Assembly: GCF_000687915.1 (NCBI RefSeq)
Contig: NZ_JHZY01000004.1
Coordinates: forward strand, 1,684,001 to 1,748,000
Source of the DNA: Leeuwenhoekiella sp. MAR_2009_132
GTDB taxonomy: Bacteria; Bacteroidota; Bacteroidia; Flavobacteriales; Flavobacteriaceae
DNA length: 64,000 nt
Direction of reading: 5' to 3'
Part shown: piece by piece, positions 33,556 through 41,646 of the stretch
Layout: every line of letters begins with the position of its first letter
Numbering within the stretch: the stretch's first letter is position 1
Notes under the pieces: model-generated
Told to the model about the DNA's origin: nothing
The model's input: only the letters and a program-made list of their open reading frames with translations
The model's database searches: none
Translations under genes and position numbers: made by a program

Positions 33556-35497
33556 GGTATTGCTAACACTGTTAGTGGTTACAAGTTTTTTTCAAAAAAT
33601 AACTGCTCAGACCGAATTTGAAACCTGGGGTAACCTTACCGGCATTCGCACAGAGCAAGGCCTGCATGATTTTAATACCAGCCTCGTGCTGGTAAATGAA
33701 CAAGGATATAAATGGGTCACACGAAAAGAAGGGCAGAAAACCGATTTTAAGAGAGATAACGAGACCAATACATTCAGTTATGAAATGAAAAACATCAGTT
33801 GGACTCAAACGCTTAAACCATTAACTACTAATTCCATTCGTGTTAAAATTGATTTTAGCGCTCCAAAAGATACTCTGATTCAGGGTGCTTATTTTAGAAT
33901 TAAATTACCGGAAGATTTTACAAAAGACACTAGTATTAAAATCACCAATCCAGAATCTATAACTGCTCAGGCGATAAGGGCTGCGTTTGATAATGCATCT
34001 TATAAGGCGCCGGTAAAAGCAGTGAATATGCTCACCAAAGAACGCGGCATTCAAGTCACAGCTCAAGAGCAAACCGAATTGATTATTATTACGGGTAAAG
34101 ATTCTTTAAATCCTGAATTTGAGTTGAATTTTGCCATAGCTACGGGTAATCTTGAAGCGGGTAAGACCTATTCAAACACATTTGATATAGAAGTTAGCGG
34201 AGAAACTGATAACTCACCGGTAACTTTAAAGCTCTTTCCGGAACAAGAAGGAAATCCTTTTGACGGGATAGGTGGAAATTTTCGTTTACAAAATCCCAAA
34301 GCAGATCCACAGGTTATAGATTATGCTTTAGACAACCTACGTGTCGCCTGGAGCCGGGTAGAATTACCTTGGAAACAATGGCATCCTGATCCTGATAAAA
34401 ACCCGATGATTGAGGCTAAAAAGGGGAATTTACATCCCAAGGTAAAAGCCTCTTTAGAAATGGCGAAGCGTTTAAATGAACGAGGTATTCCGGTAATCCT
34501 GGCGGCCTGGTTTGCTCCTAATTGGGCAATTATTGGGGAACGGGCAGAAGGAGTTAATCTTGACGGCAGCCGTGGAAACCAATTAGATCAGTCTAAAAAA
34601 GAAGAAATTTATAATTCGATAACGTCTTACATTCAATTTTTAAAAGAAGAATATGGGGTAGAAGCTGTACTGTTTTCGTTCAATGAATCAGATTTAGGAA
34701 TCGATGTAAGACAAGCTCCGGAAGAACACGATCAATTGATACGAGAGCTTGGTAGTCATTTCAAAAATGCCGGTTTAAACACAAAATTACTTCTGGGAGA
34801 TACCGCCGATGCAACAGGATGGGATTTTACCAATCAAGCCTCTATTAACCCGGAATCCTTACCTTTTATAGGGGGTGTTTCTTTTCATTCTTGGCGGGGT
34901 TGGTCTCAGGAAAATCTTCTGAAATGGCTTGATATTGCTAATAGAGTCAAAGAGCCGCTTTTTGTAGGAGAAGGGAGTATCGATGCAGGAGCTTGGAGAT
35001 ATCCCCAAATTTTTGAGGAACCTACCTATGCACTTGAAGAAATGCGCATTTACCTGAAGATTATAAAAATGGCGCAGCCTTTGAGTATCCTTCAATGGCA
35101 GTTGACCTCAGATTATTCGGTGCTTTCCGGAGGTGGTGTTTATGGTAATGATGACGAGGAAATGCACCCTACTCAGCGTTTCTATAATTTGAAACAATTG
35201 GGAACAACTCCAAAGGGTTTAAATGTTCTCCCTCTTGTTTCTGATGATCCGTTAATAACAGCTACAGCGCTGGGTAGTAGCGAAAATTCGCAATATGCGC
35301 TACATCTCGTGAATAAAAGCGGTGACAGAGAGATTACCATTTTGGGTATACCTGAAACAATATCTTTTTTTAATATTTATACGACTAACGAGAGTAGTTT
35401 TTTTGAAAAGAAGAAGAAAATAAGACCTAAAGACGGAAAAATAAGTTTTAAACTTAATGGAGCGTCATTTGTCTCATTATTTTCAAATGAAGATTAA
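33539..35497 (+). CDS. Clan GH-A-like glycoside hydrolase, GH30-like, family not assigned
   Basis: A 652-residue secreted protein (signal LLTLLVVTSFFQKITAQ). Residues about 25-230 are a beta-sandwich of unknown type. From FDGIGGNFRLQ (about 237) a TIM-barrel-like region begins, with LAAWFAPNWAI, a likely acid/base Glu in FSFNESDLG (about 382) and a likely nucleophile Glu in FVGEGSID (about 479). A small beta domain with GLNVLPLVS... and a C-terminal strand pair complete it, as in GH30 enzymes. The FxGxGG start and the two Glu segments suggest GH30 or a relative; I cannot place it in a family. It is coupled to the GH26 gene (17-bp overlap), so presumably it trims mannan-derived glycans. Confidence 0.62.
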   Translation: MKLKNKVLLTLLVVTSFFQKITAQTEFETWGNLTGIRTEQGLHDFNTSLVLVNEQGYKWVTRKEGQKTDFKRDNETNTFSYEMKNISWTQTLKPLTTNSIRVKIDFSAPKDTLIQGAYFRIKLPEDFTKDTSIKITNPESITAQAIRAAFDNASYKAPVKAVNMLTKERGIQVTAQEQTELIIITGKDSLNPEFELNFAIATGNLEAGKTYSNTFDIEVSGETDNSPVTLKLFPEQEGNPFDGIGGNFRLQNPKADPQVIDYALDNLRVAWSRVELPWKQWHPDPDKNPMIEAKKGNLHPKVKASLEMAKRLNERGIPVILAAWFAPNWAIIGERAEGVNLDGSRGNQLDQSKKEEIYNSITSYIQFLKEEYGVEAVLFSFNESDLGIDVRQAPEEHDQLIRELGSHFKNAGLNTKLLLGDTADATGWDFTNQASINPESLPFIGGVSFHSWRGWSQENLLKWLDIANRVKEPLFVGEGSIDAGAWRYPQIFEEPTYALEEMRIYLKIIKMAQPLSILQWQLTSDYSVLSGGGVYGNDDEEMHPTQRFYNLKQLGTTPKGLNVLPLVSDDPLITATALGSSENSQYALHLVNKSGDREITILGIPETISFFNIYTTNESSFFEKKKKIRPKDGKISFKLNGASFVSLFSNED

Positions 35498-35910
35498 AAG
35501 TAATTCAACTGAATTAACAAATACCTTGAGGATATAAAACAATTTTAATCTGCATATCTGTTATATAAATTATCACCGCTCGAATTATACTTCTAATAAT
35601 ACTTGACTCAGAATTATTAGTTTAATAACACCTTATTATTCTATCCAGACAGAGATTATAGTTATGTTTATGGTTTTTCTATTTTTTAAGGACGAATACA
35701 ATGAACTTAGGGTTCTTAAAAGGATTATATGTTAGCATTTTAATAAATAAAAAGAGACTTGAATATTATAGAAAGGACAAACTTATACTAATTGCCTAGA
35801 GACATTTATAAGGTTTAATGAGACATATAACTTCTTGGGAACTTAACTATATCAGAAGAGAAAATTTATTTAGATGGCTTTTTTTAAAAAGTTGATATTT
35901 GGAATTTTCC
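35498..35910. other. Gene-free gap between cargo and integrase
   Basis: About 410 very AT-rich bases between convergent genes. Only tiny frames are present, the largest plausible about 25 codons at 35820. I see no clear terminator or repeat, although the region marks the change from cargo to integration module. Confidence 0.5.
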
Positions 35911-37125
35911 TTAAAAATTCACTACACTATTAAGTGCATCATCAGCATCTTTATGAATGAAATTGGATTGATAATTTATTGTTGTAGTTAATGAAGAATG
36001 GCGATATAGTTTCTGTAACATTTGTATTGGAATTTTATCTTCAGAAATATGTCCAAAACTATGACGTGCAATATGCATAGTTACTTTTTTTTTAATTTTG
36101 GCTTTTTTAGCCACCTCCTTTAAATGATAGTTTATATTCTTTGTTGCTGTTTTTGTCTTGGCATATATATCTTTTGAGTTACTAAGGTCAGCAATCTTCA
36201 TTTCTGGAAATATAAAATCATCATTATTATTTTGAAGCGGTTTATAATAATTAAGGATAGGATGTACCTTTTCTGGCAATTTTAATGAAAGAACCTTGGA
36301 GTTCTTATTCATGGTATAATGTAATCTATCATCAAAAATGTCACTCCACTTTATTTTTAATAAATCTGCTATTCTGATACCTGCTAAATAGAAACTAAAA
36401 AGCCATATATTTTGAGCATGCTTTTCCTCATTTGTGAGGTTTTCTAAAGATGCAAATGCCTTTATTTCATTAACACTTAATCCAATTTTTTGAGCTTCTG
36501 GAATCTTTATTCTAATCTTATCTGCACCAAAAGGATATAGTTTCCTGTCAACAATCCTCGACTTAATAGCTCTGTTGTAGATGGTTCTGATGACAATAAG
36601 GTTATTAACTATAGATCTTTCTGAAAGGTTAATTTTACTTTTAAGATAAATTTTAAATTTTCTGAGAAAAGCTTCATCAATTTCCTCAAACGTCAGTTGT
36701 TTTGAGTTATGGAAATTGATTACGTGATTAACCCGTACCTTATCTGCTGATAACTGTGCAAGCTTTTTATTTTGATCCAACTCAAATAGAAACTCCTGAG
36801 CTACTTCATAAAAATTCTTTGTCTTTGAATTCGAGTAAAGCTCTTTTTTAATCTGATTTGCTGATAAATCCATATTGTTTGACTGTAGGTTTACCAAAGT
36901 TCGATTTGCTTCTAATAGTCTAGTTGTGATCAAATTGTTAAGTTGTGCAGCATTAGGGTTTGATTTTCTAACTTTTAAGTTTTTTTCATCCCAATCTTTT
37001 AGATTGATATAATGACCAATATAATGATAGGTGGACCGTCTGTTTTTAGTTATTCTAATAGCTAGAGGATAAAGTCCTTCTTTATTCGATTTCTTTCGTA
37101 TAACTATTTTGGTGTTTGAAGTCAT
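35911..37125 (-). CDS. Tyrosine recombinase/integrase of the element
   Basis: Catalyses site-specific integration into and excision from tRNA-Leu. The 404-residue protein has an N-terminal arm-binding domain (about 1-95, with YPLAIRITKNRRSTYHYIGHYINLKDWDEKN). A SAM-like core-binding domain follows (about 105-205), then the catalytic domain. The catalytic set is visible: Arg251 (YLAGIRIADLL), His351 and Arg354 (HIARHSFGH), His376 (YRHSSLTT) and the nucleophile Tyr385 (INYQS). It is intact and of normal Bacteroidota length. The gene starts 37 bp from the 20-bp arm-type repeat and about 160 bp from the right att core, transcribed inward, so integrase binding could repress its own promoter. Confidence 0.94.
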   Translation of the reverse strand: MTSNTKIVIRKKSNKEGLYPLAIRITKNRRSTYHYIGHYINLKDWDEKNLKVRKSNPNAAQLNNLITTRLLEANRTLVNLQSNNMDLSANQIKKELYSNSKTKNFYEVAQEFLFELDQNKKLAQLSADKVRVNHVINFHNSKQLTFEEIDEAFLRKFKIYLKSKINLSERSIVNNLIVIRTIYNRAIKSRIVDRKLYPFGADKIRIKIPEAQKIGLSVNEIKAFASLENLTNEEKHAQNIWLFSFYLAGIRIADLLKIKWSDIFDDRLHYTMNKNSKVLSLKLPEKVHPILNYYKPLQNNNDDFIFPEMKIADLSNSKDIYAKTKTATKNINYHLKEVAKKAKIKKKVTMHIARHSFGHISEDKIPIQMLQKLYRHSSLTTTINYQSNFIHKDADDALNSVVNF

Positions 37126-37161
37126 ATTTTTATAATTTATAGCAATAAAGATATAAAATAC

Positions 37162-37181
37162 AGGTACAACATAGGTACAAC
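37162..37181 (+). repeat. Right copy of 20-bp arm-type repeat
   Basis: AGGTACAACATAGGTACAAC, identical and co-oriented with 2562-2581. It lies upstream of the integrase gene and 102 bp before the right att core. In an excised circle the two copies would flank the joined att core. Confidence 0.75.
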
Positions 37182-37283
37182 TAAATTTACTTTTTAATGA
37201 TATTTAATAAAACCATAATTTATTAAAACTCTAAAAAGCAATGATATATAATAAAAAATGTTTTGTTTTCATTTTATATTATT

Positions 37284-37336
37284 TGGATTCAAAACCCAGT
37301 TCTTACGAGTGCGGGTTCGATTCCCGCCCGGGGTAC
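37284..37336 (+). repeat. Right attachment-site repeat (tRNA-Leu 3' remnant)
   Basis: Perfect 53-bp copy of 2466-2518. The 5' half of the tRNA is missing, so this is not a working gene. After GGGGTAC comes AAAGCTC instead of CAGAAG, so CCA is not encoded here; this is inferred to be the ancestral chromosomal tRNA end. Confidence 0.93.
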
Positions 37337-37367
37337 AAAGCTCAACAGAAATGTTGGGCTTTTTTGT
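37337..37367 (+). terminator. Original tRNA-Leu terminator, now separated from its gene
   Basis: AAAGCTCAAC (37337-37346) - AGAAAT - GTTGGGCTTT (37353-37362), a 10-bp stem with one G-T pair followed by Ts. It sits directly behind the truncated tRNA copy and so was presumably the terminator of the tRNA before integration. Confidence 0.8.
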
Positions 37368-37486
37368 TTTTAAGGTCTATTGCAACAACTTACTTAACAA
37401 CTATTTTGAAGGAGCTAATCCAATAAAATATTTTGAAGATAACTGGATAGACCGTCTTTAGTAAAATAATTCAAGACCTAAACAAT

Positions 37487-37522
37487 AAATCCGCATATCG
37501 TTAAGTAGCGATATACGGATTT
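37487..37522 (-). terminator. Hairpin after TonB receptor gene
   Basis: AAATCCG-c-ATATCG (37487-37500) and CGATAT-a-CGGATTT (37509-37522) form a 13-bp stem with one mismatch, loop TTAAGTAG, just past the stop of the minus-strand receptor gene. The following minus-strand sequence is T-rich but not a pure U-run. Confidence 0.65.
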
Positions 37523-37549
37523 GTTATAAGTTATAGTACAGGTTAAGTG

Positions 37550-39718
37550 CTATAATTTTAGCTTAAAGCCTCCATTAATTACAAACCCATCTACAGGTGC
37601 ATAAATATCTCTAAATTGAGGATCATCAATGCTTCCTGTGTAAATAGTGTCAAATCTGGTTTGACGCGTGTCTAGTAGGTTTTCAAAATTTAGAAATAAC
37701 GAAAATTTATCTCCTAATTTCTTTTCGGTCATTACACCTACAATCCAGTATGCATCACCGGTAGCACCGTCATTTAATTGTTGCGGGCTGTAGTAGTATC
37801 CTTCGAGACCTATCCAGAAATTTTCGTGTTTTTCATACATCAACACATTGTTTAGGCGGTGGGTTGCTACTAGAGGATATTGCTCGCGCTTACCGTTATA
37901 CTCCTGGTTTACATCAGCAAGCGTATAGCCTACAAATAATTTAAAATCGTGATAACTTAAACGCAAGTTTGCTTCTATCCCTTTTGTATCTATTGCACCA
38001 TCGGGTTGAGTAAATTCAAACGAAGAACCCGATGTTCTGGTTAGCAATAGGGGGTCATTAATTTGTGTATAGAACAACAGAATATTTGTAGATAGATTCA
38101 GATCCTCTGTAATAGACCATTTATAATTTGCATCTAAATTAAATCCCATAGATTGCTCTGCACTGGTTTCATCAACATCTATAGGTAATATATTCTGAAA
38201 CTGCAAGCGCTCTACATCTTCTGTAAAAACGGTGGGTGTTTTATAACCTAAACCTCCACCGGCTCTTAAGGTAAGTTGTGTTGATGGCTTGTACATTACA
38301 GAAAATCGGGGAAGTATATAAAACCCGTAATCACTTTGATAGTCACCTCGCAAGCCGGTTTCAAGCGTCAAATTTTCTTCAATATCCCATATATTCTGGG
38401 CAAACATTCCGAAGGTATAATTTGTAAAACTTAAATCCTGATTGGGATTTCCCTCATATTGTTTGAAGTCTTCCGTCCATAAATTAATACCGGCAACCCA
38501 CTCGGTCTTCTCCTCAATTGCGGTTAGGTTTATTTCTGAAAATGAGGAGGTTTGCTTTCCTGCAAATGTATAGTCAGGGATTTCAATCTTTCGATCAAAA
38601 AAACTAATGCTGTTTTTGACTACCAGTGACAAGGTACTCGAGAAGCTATGCGACCCTAGCAGTTGTGTCGAAAAACGGTCTGTGCTATTGCGTTCAAAAT
38701 AACCCGCATCGCGATCTTCTTTTATAAAATCTATCGATCCGCCCAAGCGATTTTCAGTAACAAAATTGAAGCCTATATTTAAATTAGTTTCTTCATTTAA
38801 GTACAAAAAGAGCTTGGGGTTTAAGGTAAAACGATCGTATTTAGGAATCGCTGTAAGGCCTATATCTGCCGGATCATAAGGAGTAGCGGTATTGTAGGAA
38901 GCAAAAACTGTGGTCCCTATTTTGCCATATTTTTCAGAATAAAAACCGCTCAAATCTAAACCTAATGCTGATGTGGCATTGGCCATAAAACTTAACTCTC
39001 GTTCTTCTTGAGGTGTTTTTGAAATTAGGTTTACCAGACCTGCAATCGCACCGCCGCCATATAATGTTGAAGACGAACCTTTAATTACTTCGACTTGCTT
39101 AAGGTCTAAGGGTGCGATTTGCATTAGGCTTAATCCGCCTGAGTAACCCGAATATAACGGAAGACCATCGCGTATTAACTGGGTGTACTTACCGTCTAAA
39201 CCTTGTATTCTAATACTCGAGTTGTAACTGGTAGCAGAGGTTTGCTGCGTTTGTATTCCGGTACTTTCATTAAGTAGCATTCTAATATCACCGGGTTTCA
39301 TATTTCCTTTCTCGGCTAATTCTTCACCGGCAATAAATTCTAGACGGGAAGGAGTATCTTGAAAAGTTCTTGAACTTCGTGTAGAGGTCAAAATAATTTC
39401 GTCCATTTCTTCGTGAGATTCCTGAAGTAGGATTGTTTCATTTAAATATTGATTATCTAAAGGAAAATTTCGTGTAATTCTTAAGGTTTTAAAACCTACA
39501 TAACTAATTTCTATAGTGTGTGTGCCGTCTGGTATATTCTTTAAATGTACGAGACCTTGCATATTAGTGACTGCACCATTGTTTAAAGTTTTAATGAATA
39601 CGGAAACGCCATAAAGCGGTTCGTTGTTTTCAGATTCTTGTATAGTGGCTTCAAATGAATTTTGAGCCCAGGTTGTTGTGCATGCTAATAGCCACAACAT
39701 TAAAACGAGATGTTTCAA
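37550..39718 (-). CDS. TonB-dependent outer-membrane receptor (metal/siderophore type)
   Basis: A 722-residue receptor: signal peptide (LMLWLLACTTTWAQ), a CarboxypepD_reg-like beta domain (about 20-105, FEATIQESENNEPLYGVSVFI), a plug and a C-terminal barrel. The plug (about 120-235) shows LNESTGIQTQQTSATSYNSSIRIQGLDGKYTQLI split over strands and VIKGSSSTLYGGGAIAGLVN. The barrel ends VINGGFKLKL. It is shorter than SusC proteins and has no SusD partner, so import of a metal complex or cofactor is more likely than glycan. The next gene upstream encodes a Cys-rich protein of a kind found with metal-related receptors. It lies outside the element. Confidence 0.88.
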   Translation of the reverse strand: MKHLVLMLWLLACTTTWAQNSFEATIQESENNEPLYGVSVFIKTLNNGAVTNMQGLVHLKNIPDGTHTIEISYVGFKTLRITRNFPLDNQYLNETILLQESHEEMDEIILTSTRSSRTFQDTPSRLEFIAGEELAEKGNMKPGDIRMLLNESTGIQTQQTSATSYNSSIRIQGLDGKYTQLIRDGLPLYSGYSGGLSLMQIAPLDLKQVEVIKGSSSTLYGGGAIAGLVNLISKTPQEERELSFMANATSALGLDLSGFYSEKYGKIGTTVFASYNTATPYDPADIGLTAIPKYDRFTLNPKLFLYLNEETNLNIGFNFVTENRLGGSIDFIKEDRDAGYFERNSTDRFSTQLLGSHSFSSTLSLVVKNSISFFDRKIEIPDYTFAGKQTSSFSEINLTAIEEKTEWVAGINLWTEDFKQYEGNPNQDLSFTNYTFGMFAQNIWDIEENLTLETGLRGDYQSDYGFYILPRFSVMYKPSTQLTLRAGGGLGYKTPTVFTEDVERLQFQNILPIDVDETSAEQSMGFNLDANYKWSITEDLNLSTNILLFYTQINDPLLLTRTSGSSFEFTQPDGAIDTKGIEANLRLSYHDFKLFVGYTLADVNQEYNGKREQYPLVATHRLNNVLMYEKHENFWIGLEGYYYSPQQLNDGATGDAYWIVGVMTEKKLGDKFSLFLNFENLLDTRQTRFDTIYTGSIDDPQFRDIYAPVDGFVINGGFKLKL

Positions 39719-39755
39719 TTTGTAAATGTTTTGATTATAAAATGTGTTTTTTCGC

Positions 39756-40094
39756 TTAAGCGAAATCGAAAGAATTTCTATATCTAGCCTTAGGAGGCTT
39801 AAAGGAAGGTGAACAGAAGTTATACGTGTTCAGACTTTTATAGGATATGATCTTAGAAGTCAAAATAGATTCTTGTATAAATGAAATTTGATCAAAACTA
39901 GGGCTAATAAAACCGGTACAGTTTCCGCAGCTAAAAAATGGAGAGCAGGGTAAATGATCAACATCGTGATCACTCTGTGAGGTGTCATCACATATTTCAA
40001 AAGATGCAGAATCGCAAAATTGCTCTGTAAAACAGCACGGAAAAACCGAAGAAAAAAGTGTGATAATAGAAAGGGTCAGAATCAATGTTCTCAT
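39756..40094 (-). CDS. Small Cys-rich exported protein, DUF6660-like
   Basis: A 112-residue protein from ATG 40094; a longer frame to 40166 places 24 residues ahead of a good signal peptide and is rejected. Features: signal peptide (MRTLILTLSIITLFSSVFPC), then several cysteines (CCFTEQFC, CDD, CSPFFSCGNCTGF, FCSPSFKPPKA) and acidic/His-containing DTSQSDHDVDHLPC. The pattern resembles DUF6660, small flavobacterial proteins found upstream of TonB receptors; the assignment is from memory. The cysteines and His suggest metal binding in the periplasm. It lies 37 bp before the receptor, in the same direction, so one operon is likely. Confidence 0.65.
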   Translation of the reverse strand: MRTLILTLSIITLFSSVFPCCFTEQFCDSASFEICDDTSQSDHDVDHLPCSPFFSCGNCTGFISPSFDQISFIQESILTSKIISYKSLNTYNFCSPSFKPPKARYRNSFDFA

Positions 40095-40258
40095 CGCTAC
40101 AAAAGTAGTATTTTTTAGATTTGAATAAGCGCTATTGGGCTTCTGTAAATTTACAATTAACAGCAAAAACTTTATTAGAAGTACTTACGTGGTTACTTTT
40201 ACCTGAGAACCGTTTGCCTGGGTATGAGGAAGATTAGCTTCAATATAATTAGTACGTT

Positions 40259-41371
40259 ATGATCTTAAAAAAATATCTTTCCGTCTTATTGATGCCGCTA
40301 GTTTTATGCACACAAGCAACGGGGTGTAGAGAGAAGCACCCTATAAAAACTATTACAGAAAATGCAGCTTTAGAAATAGCGCCACGAATTATAGCACAAC
40401 CAGATAGTATTGCTACACCAGACGGAATGGTCTGGGTGTCGGGGATACAGTTTACTCAGGGAGCAACAGCTACTGATCTACTGGCTTTACCGCGCGAAAA
40501 ACCCGCACATCCTGTAGTTGTAGATGGTTTTTTTATAGATAAGACCGAAGTTACAAACGCTCAATTTAAAGATTTTGTTGATGCGACGGGTTATGTTACT
40601 GTGGCAGAACGGCCTATTAAATGGGGGGAATTAAAAAAAGAATTACCGGCAGGAACTCCAAAGCCCGCAGACAGCCTATTACAGCCTGGCTCTTTAATAT
40701 TTAATCGTAACGTTGAGCAGGTAATAGATTTGGATAATTATACACAATGGTGGGAATGGAAAATAGGAGCCAATTGGCAGCACCCTCAGGGACCAGAAAG
40801 TTCGATTAAGGGAAAAGAAAATTATCCTGTTGTTCATATTACCTATAAAGATGCTCTTGCTTATTGCCAATGGGCAAATAGGAGACTGCCTACCGAAACC
40901 GAATGGGAAGCCGCTGCCCATGGAAAAATGCATGGTGGTATATATACCTGGGGAAATGATGAGAAAGAATTAACTACTAAGGCAAATACATGGCAAGGTG
41001 ATTTCCCTAATAAAAATATAAAAGAAGATGGTTTTGCATATGCAGCACCGGTAGCTTCTTTTGAGTCTAACTCACTTGGTATTTACGATATGTCAGGTAA
41101 CGTGTGGGAGATGACCCAAGACTGGTTTTCAGTGCGTTATTATCAGGATATAGATAGTAGCAAAAAGTCACTCAATCCACAAGGACCGGAAAAACCATTT
41201 AATCCTGAAAATCCTTATCAACAGGAGAAGGTGATTAAAGGAGGTTCGTTTTTGTGTGACAAGTCTTATTGTGCGAGCTATCGCATTTCTGCCCGTATGG
41301 GGCAAAGCTTAAATTCTTCTTCAGACCATACCGGTTTTAGAACTGTGGTTGATCTCGCTATGTTGAAATAG
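40259..41371 (+). CDS. Formylglycine-generating enzyme (sulfatase-activating), lipoprotein
   Basis: Oxidises a Cys or Ser in sulfatases to formylglycine. The 370-residue protein has a lipoprotein-type N-terminus (LSVLLMPLVLCTQATGC) and an FGE-sulfatase domain from about residue 55. Landmarks are MVWVSGIQFTQGA, VVVDGFFIDKTEVTNAQFKDFV, ANRRLPTETEWEAAAHG and NVWEMTQDW. The C-terminal active site KGGSFLCDKSYCASYR has both catalytic cysteines (Cys333, Cys338) and DHTGFRTV. Many FGE-fold lipoproteins of this phylum lack the Cys pair; this one keeps it. No sulfatase gene is in the window, so its substrates must be elsewhere. Confidence 0.88.
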   Translation: MILKKYLSVLLMPLVLCTQATGCREKHPIKTITENAALEIAPRIIAQPDSIATPDGMVWVSGIQFTQGATATDLLALPREKPAHPVVVDGFFIDKTEVTNAQFKDFVDATGYVTVAERPIKWGELKKELPAGTPKPADSLLQPGSLIFNRNVEQVIDLDNYTQWWEWKIGANWQHPQGPESSIKGKENYPVVHITYKDALAYCQWANRRLPTETEWEAAAHGKMHGGIYTWGNDEKELTTKANTWQGDFPNKNIKEDGFAYAAPVASFESNSLGIYDMSGNVWEMTQDWFSVRYYQDIDSSKKSLNPQGPEKPFNPENPYQQEKVIKGGSFLCDKSYCASYRISARMGQSLNSSSDHTGFRTVVDLAMLK

Positions 41372-41464
41372 GAAAATTTTAGAATTTTATGTTTCTGGAT
41401 TACGCTTTGTTCCCTTTTTAGATTTTTGTGTATCAGTGTAATTTATTGCTATATAATTTGTTAT

Positions 41465-41479
41465 GGGTAATAATTACCC
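41465..41479. promoter_or_regulatory. Candidate enhancer site for the sigma-54 regulator (upstream of sensor gene)
   Basis: GGGTAA-TAA-TTACCC perfect inverted repeat, about 115 bp upstream of the -24/-12 candidate at 41588. The same hexamers in opposite order occur at 46215-46230 before the second sigma-54-like promoter. Confidence 0.5.
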
Positions 41480-41587
41480 TATCGGGAAAAATAAATCCAT
41501 TAATAGAACATGTTATAATCTGTTCCTTTTTGCGTAAAATACAGGTATTTAGGCGGTTATATATTTTCAGTTTTGTTTCATTTTGAT

Positions 41588-41604
41588 TTGGAAAAGTCTT
41601 TGCA
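41588..41604 (+). promoter_or_regulatory. Candidate sigma-54 (-24/-12) promoter of sensor-nhaA-kinase operon
   Basis: TTGGAA-N6-TTGCA at 41588-41604 against the consensus TTGGCACR-N4-TTGCW. One key base differs (A for C at the fifth position) but the spacing is exact. It lies 43 bp before the ATG of the four-helix sensor gene. Confidence 0.5.
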
Positions 41605-41646
41605 GGTTCATATTCAAAGAAATACAAACCTTAAGTACAACCAAGT

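Larger units (their letters stand above)
2466..37336. mobile_element. Integrative element (~34.9 kb) in tRNA-Leu carrying a beta-mannan utilization locus
   Basis: The boundaries are the perfect 53-bp direct repeats 2466-2518 and 37284-37336, which cover the anticodon loop to discriminator region of tRNA-Leu. A tyrosine recombinase gene (35911-37125) sits just inside the right end. A 20-bp repeat (2562-2581 and 37162-37181) lies close to both ends. The left end has ssb, a RadC-like gene and a mobilization protein, which are typical of Bacteroidota mobile elements. The cargo is the mannan locus. The relaxase and all type IV secretion genes are absent, so if still mobile it would need a helper. 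The architecture is seen directly; mobility is inferred. Confidence 0.88.

Noticed and set aside
35820..35897. 25-codon frame in the gap before the integrase
   Set aside because: Too short, AT-driven composition, no feature supporting translation.
37284..37336. A second tRNA-Leu gene
   Set aside because: Only the anticodon loop to acceptor 3' part is present; the acceptor 5' strand and D-arm are missing, so it is an att repeat.
37241..37461. Two overlapping 61-67 aa frames over the right att repeat
   Set aside because: They cover the partial tRNA repeat and terminator; composition is not protein-like.
40259..41371. Gliding-motility lipoprotein (GldJ/GldK-like)
   Set aside because: These share the FGE fold but lack the SFLCxxSYC catalytic cysteines present here.
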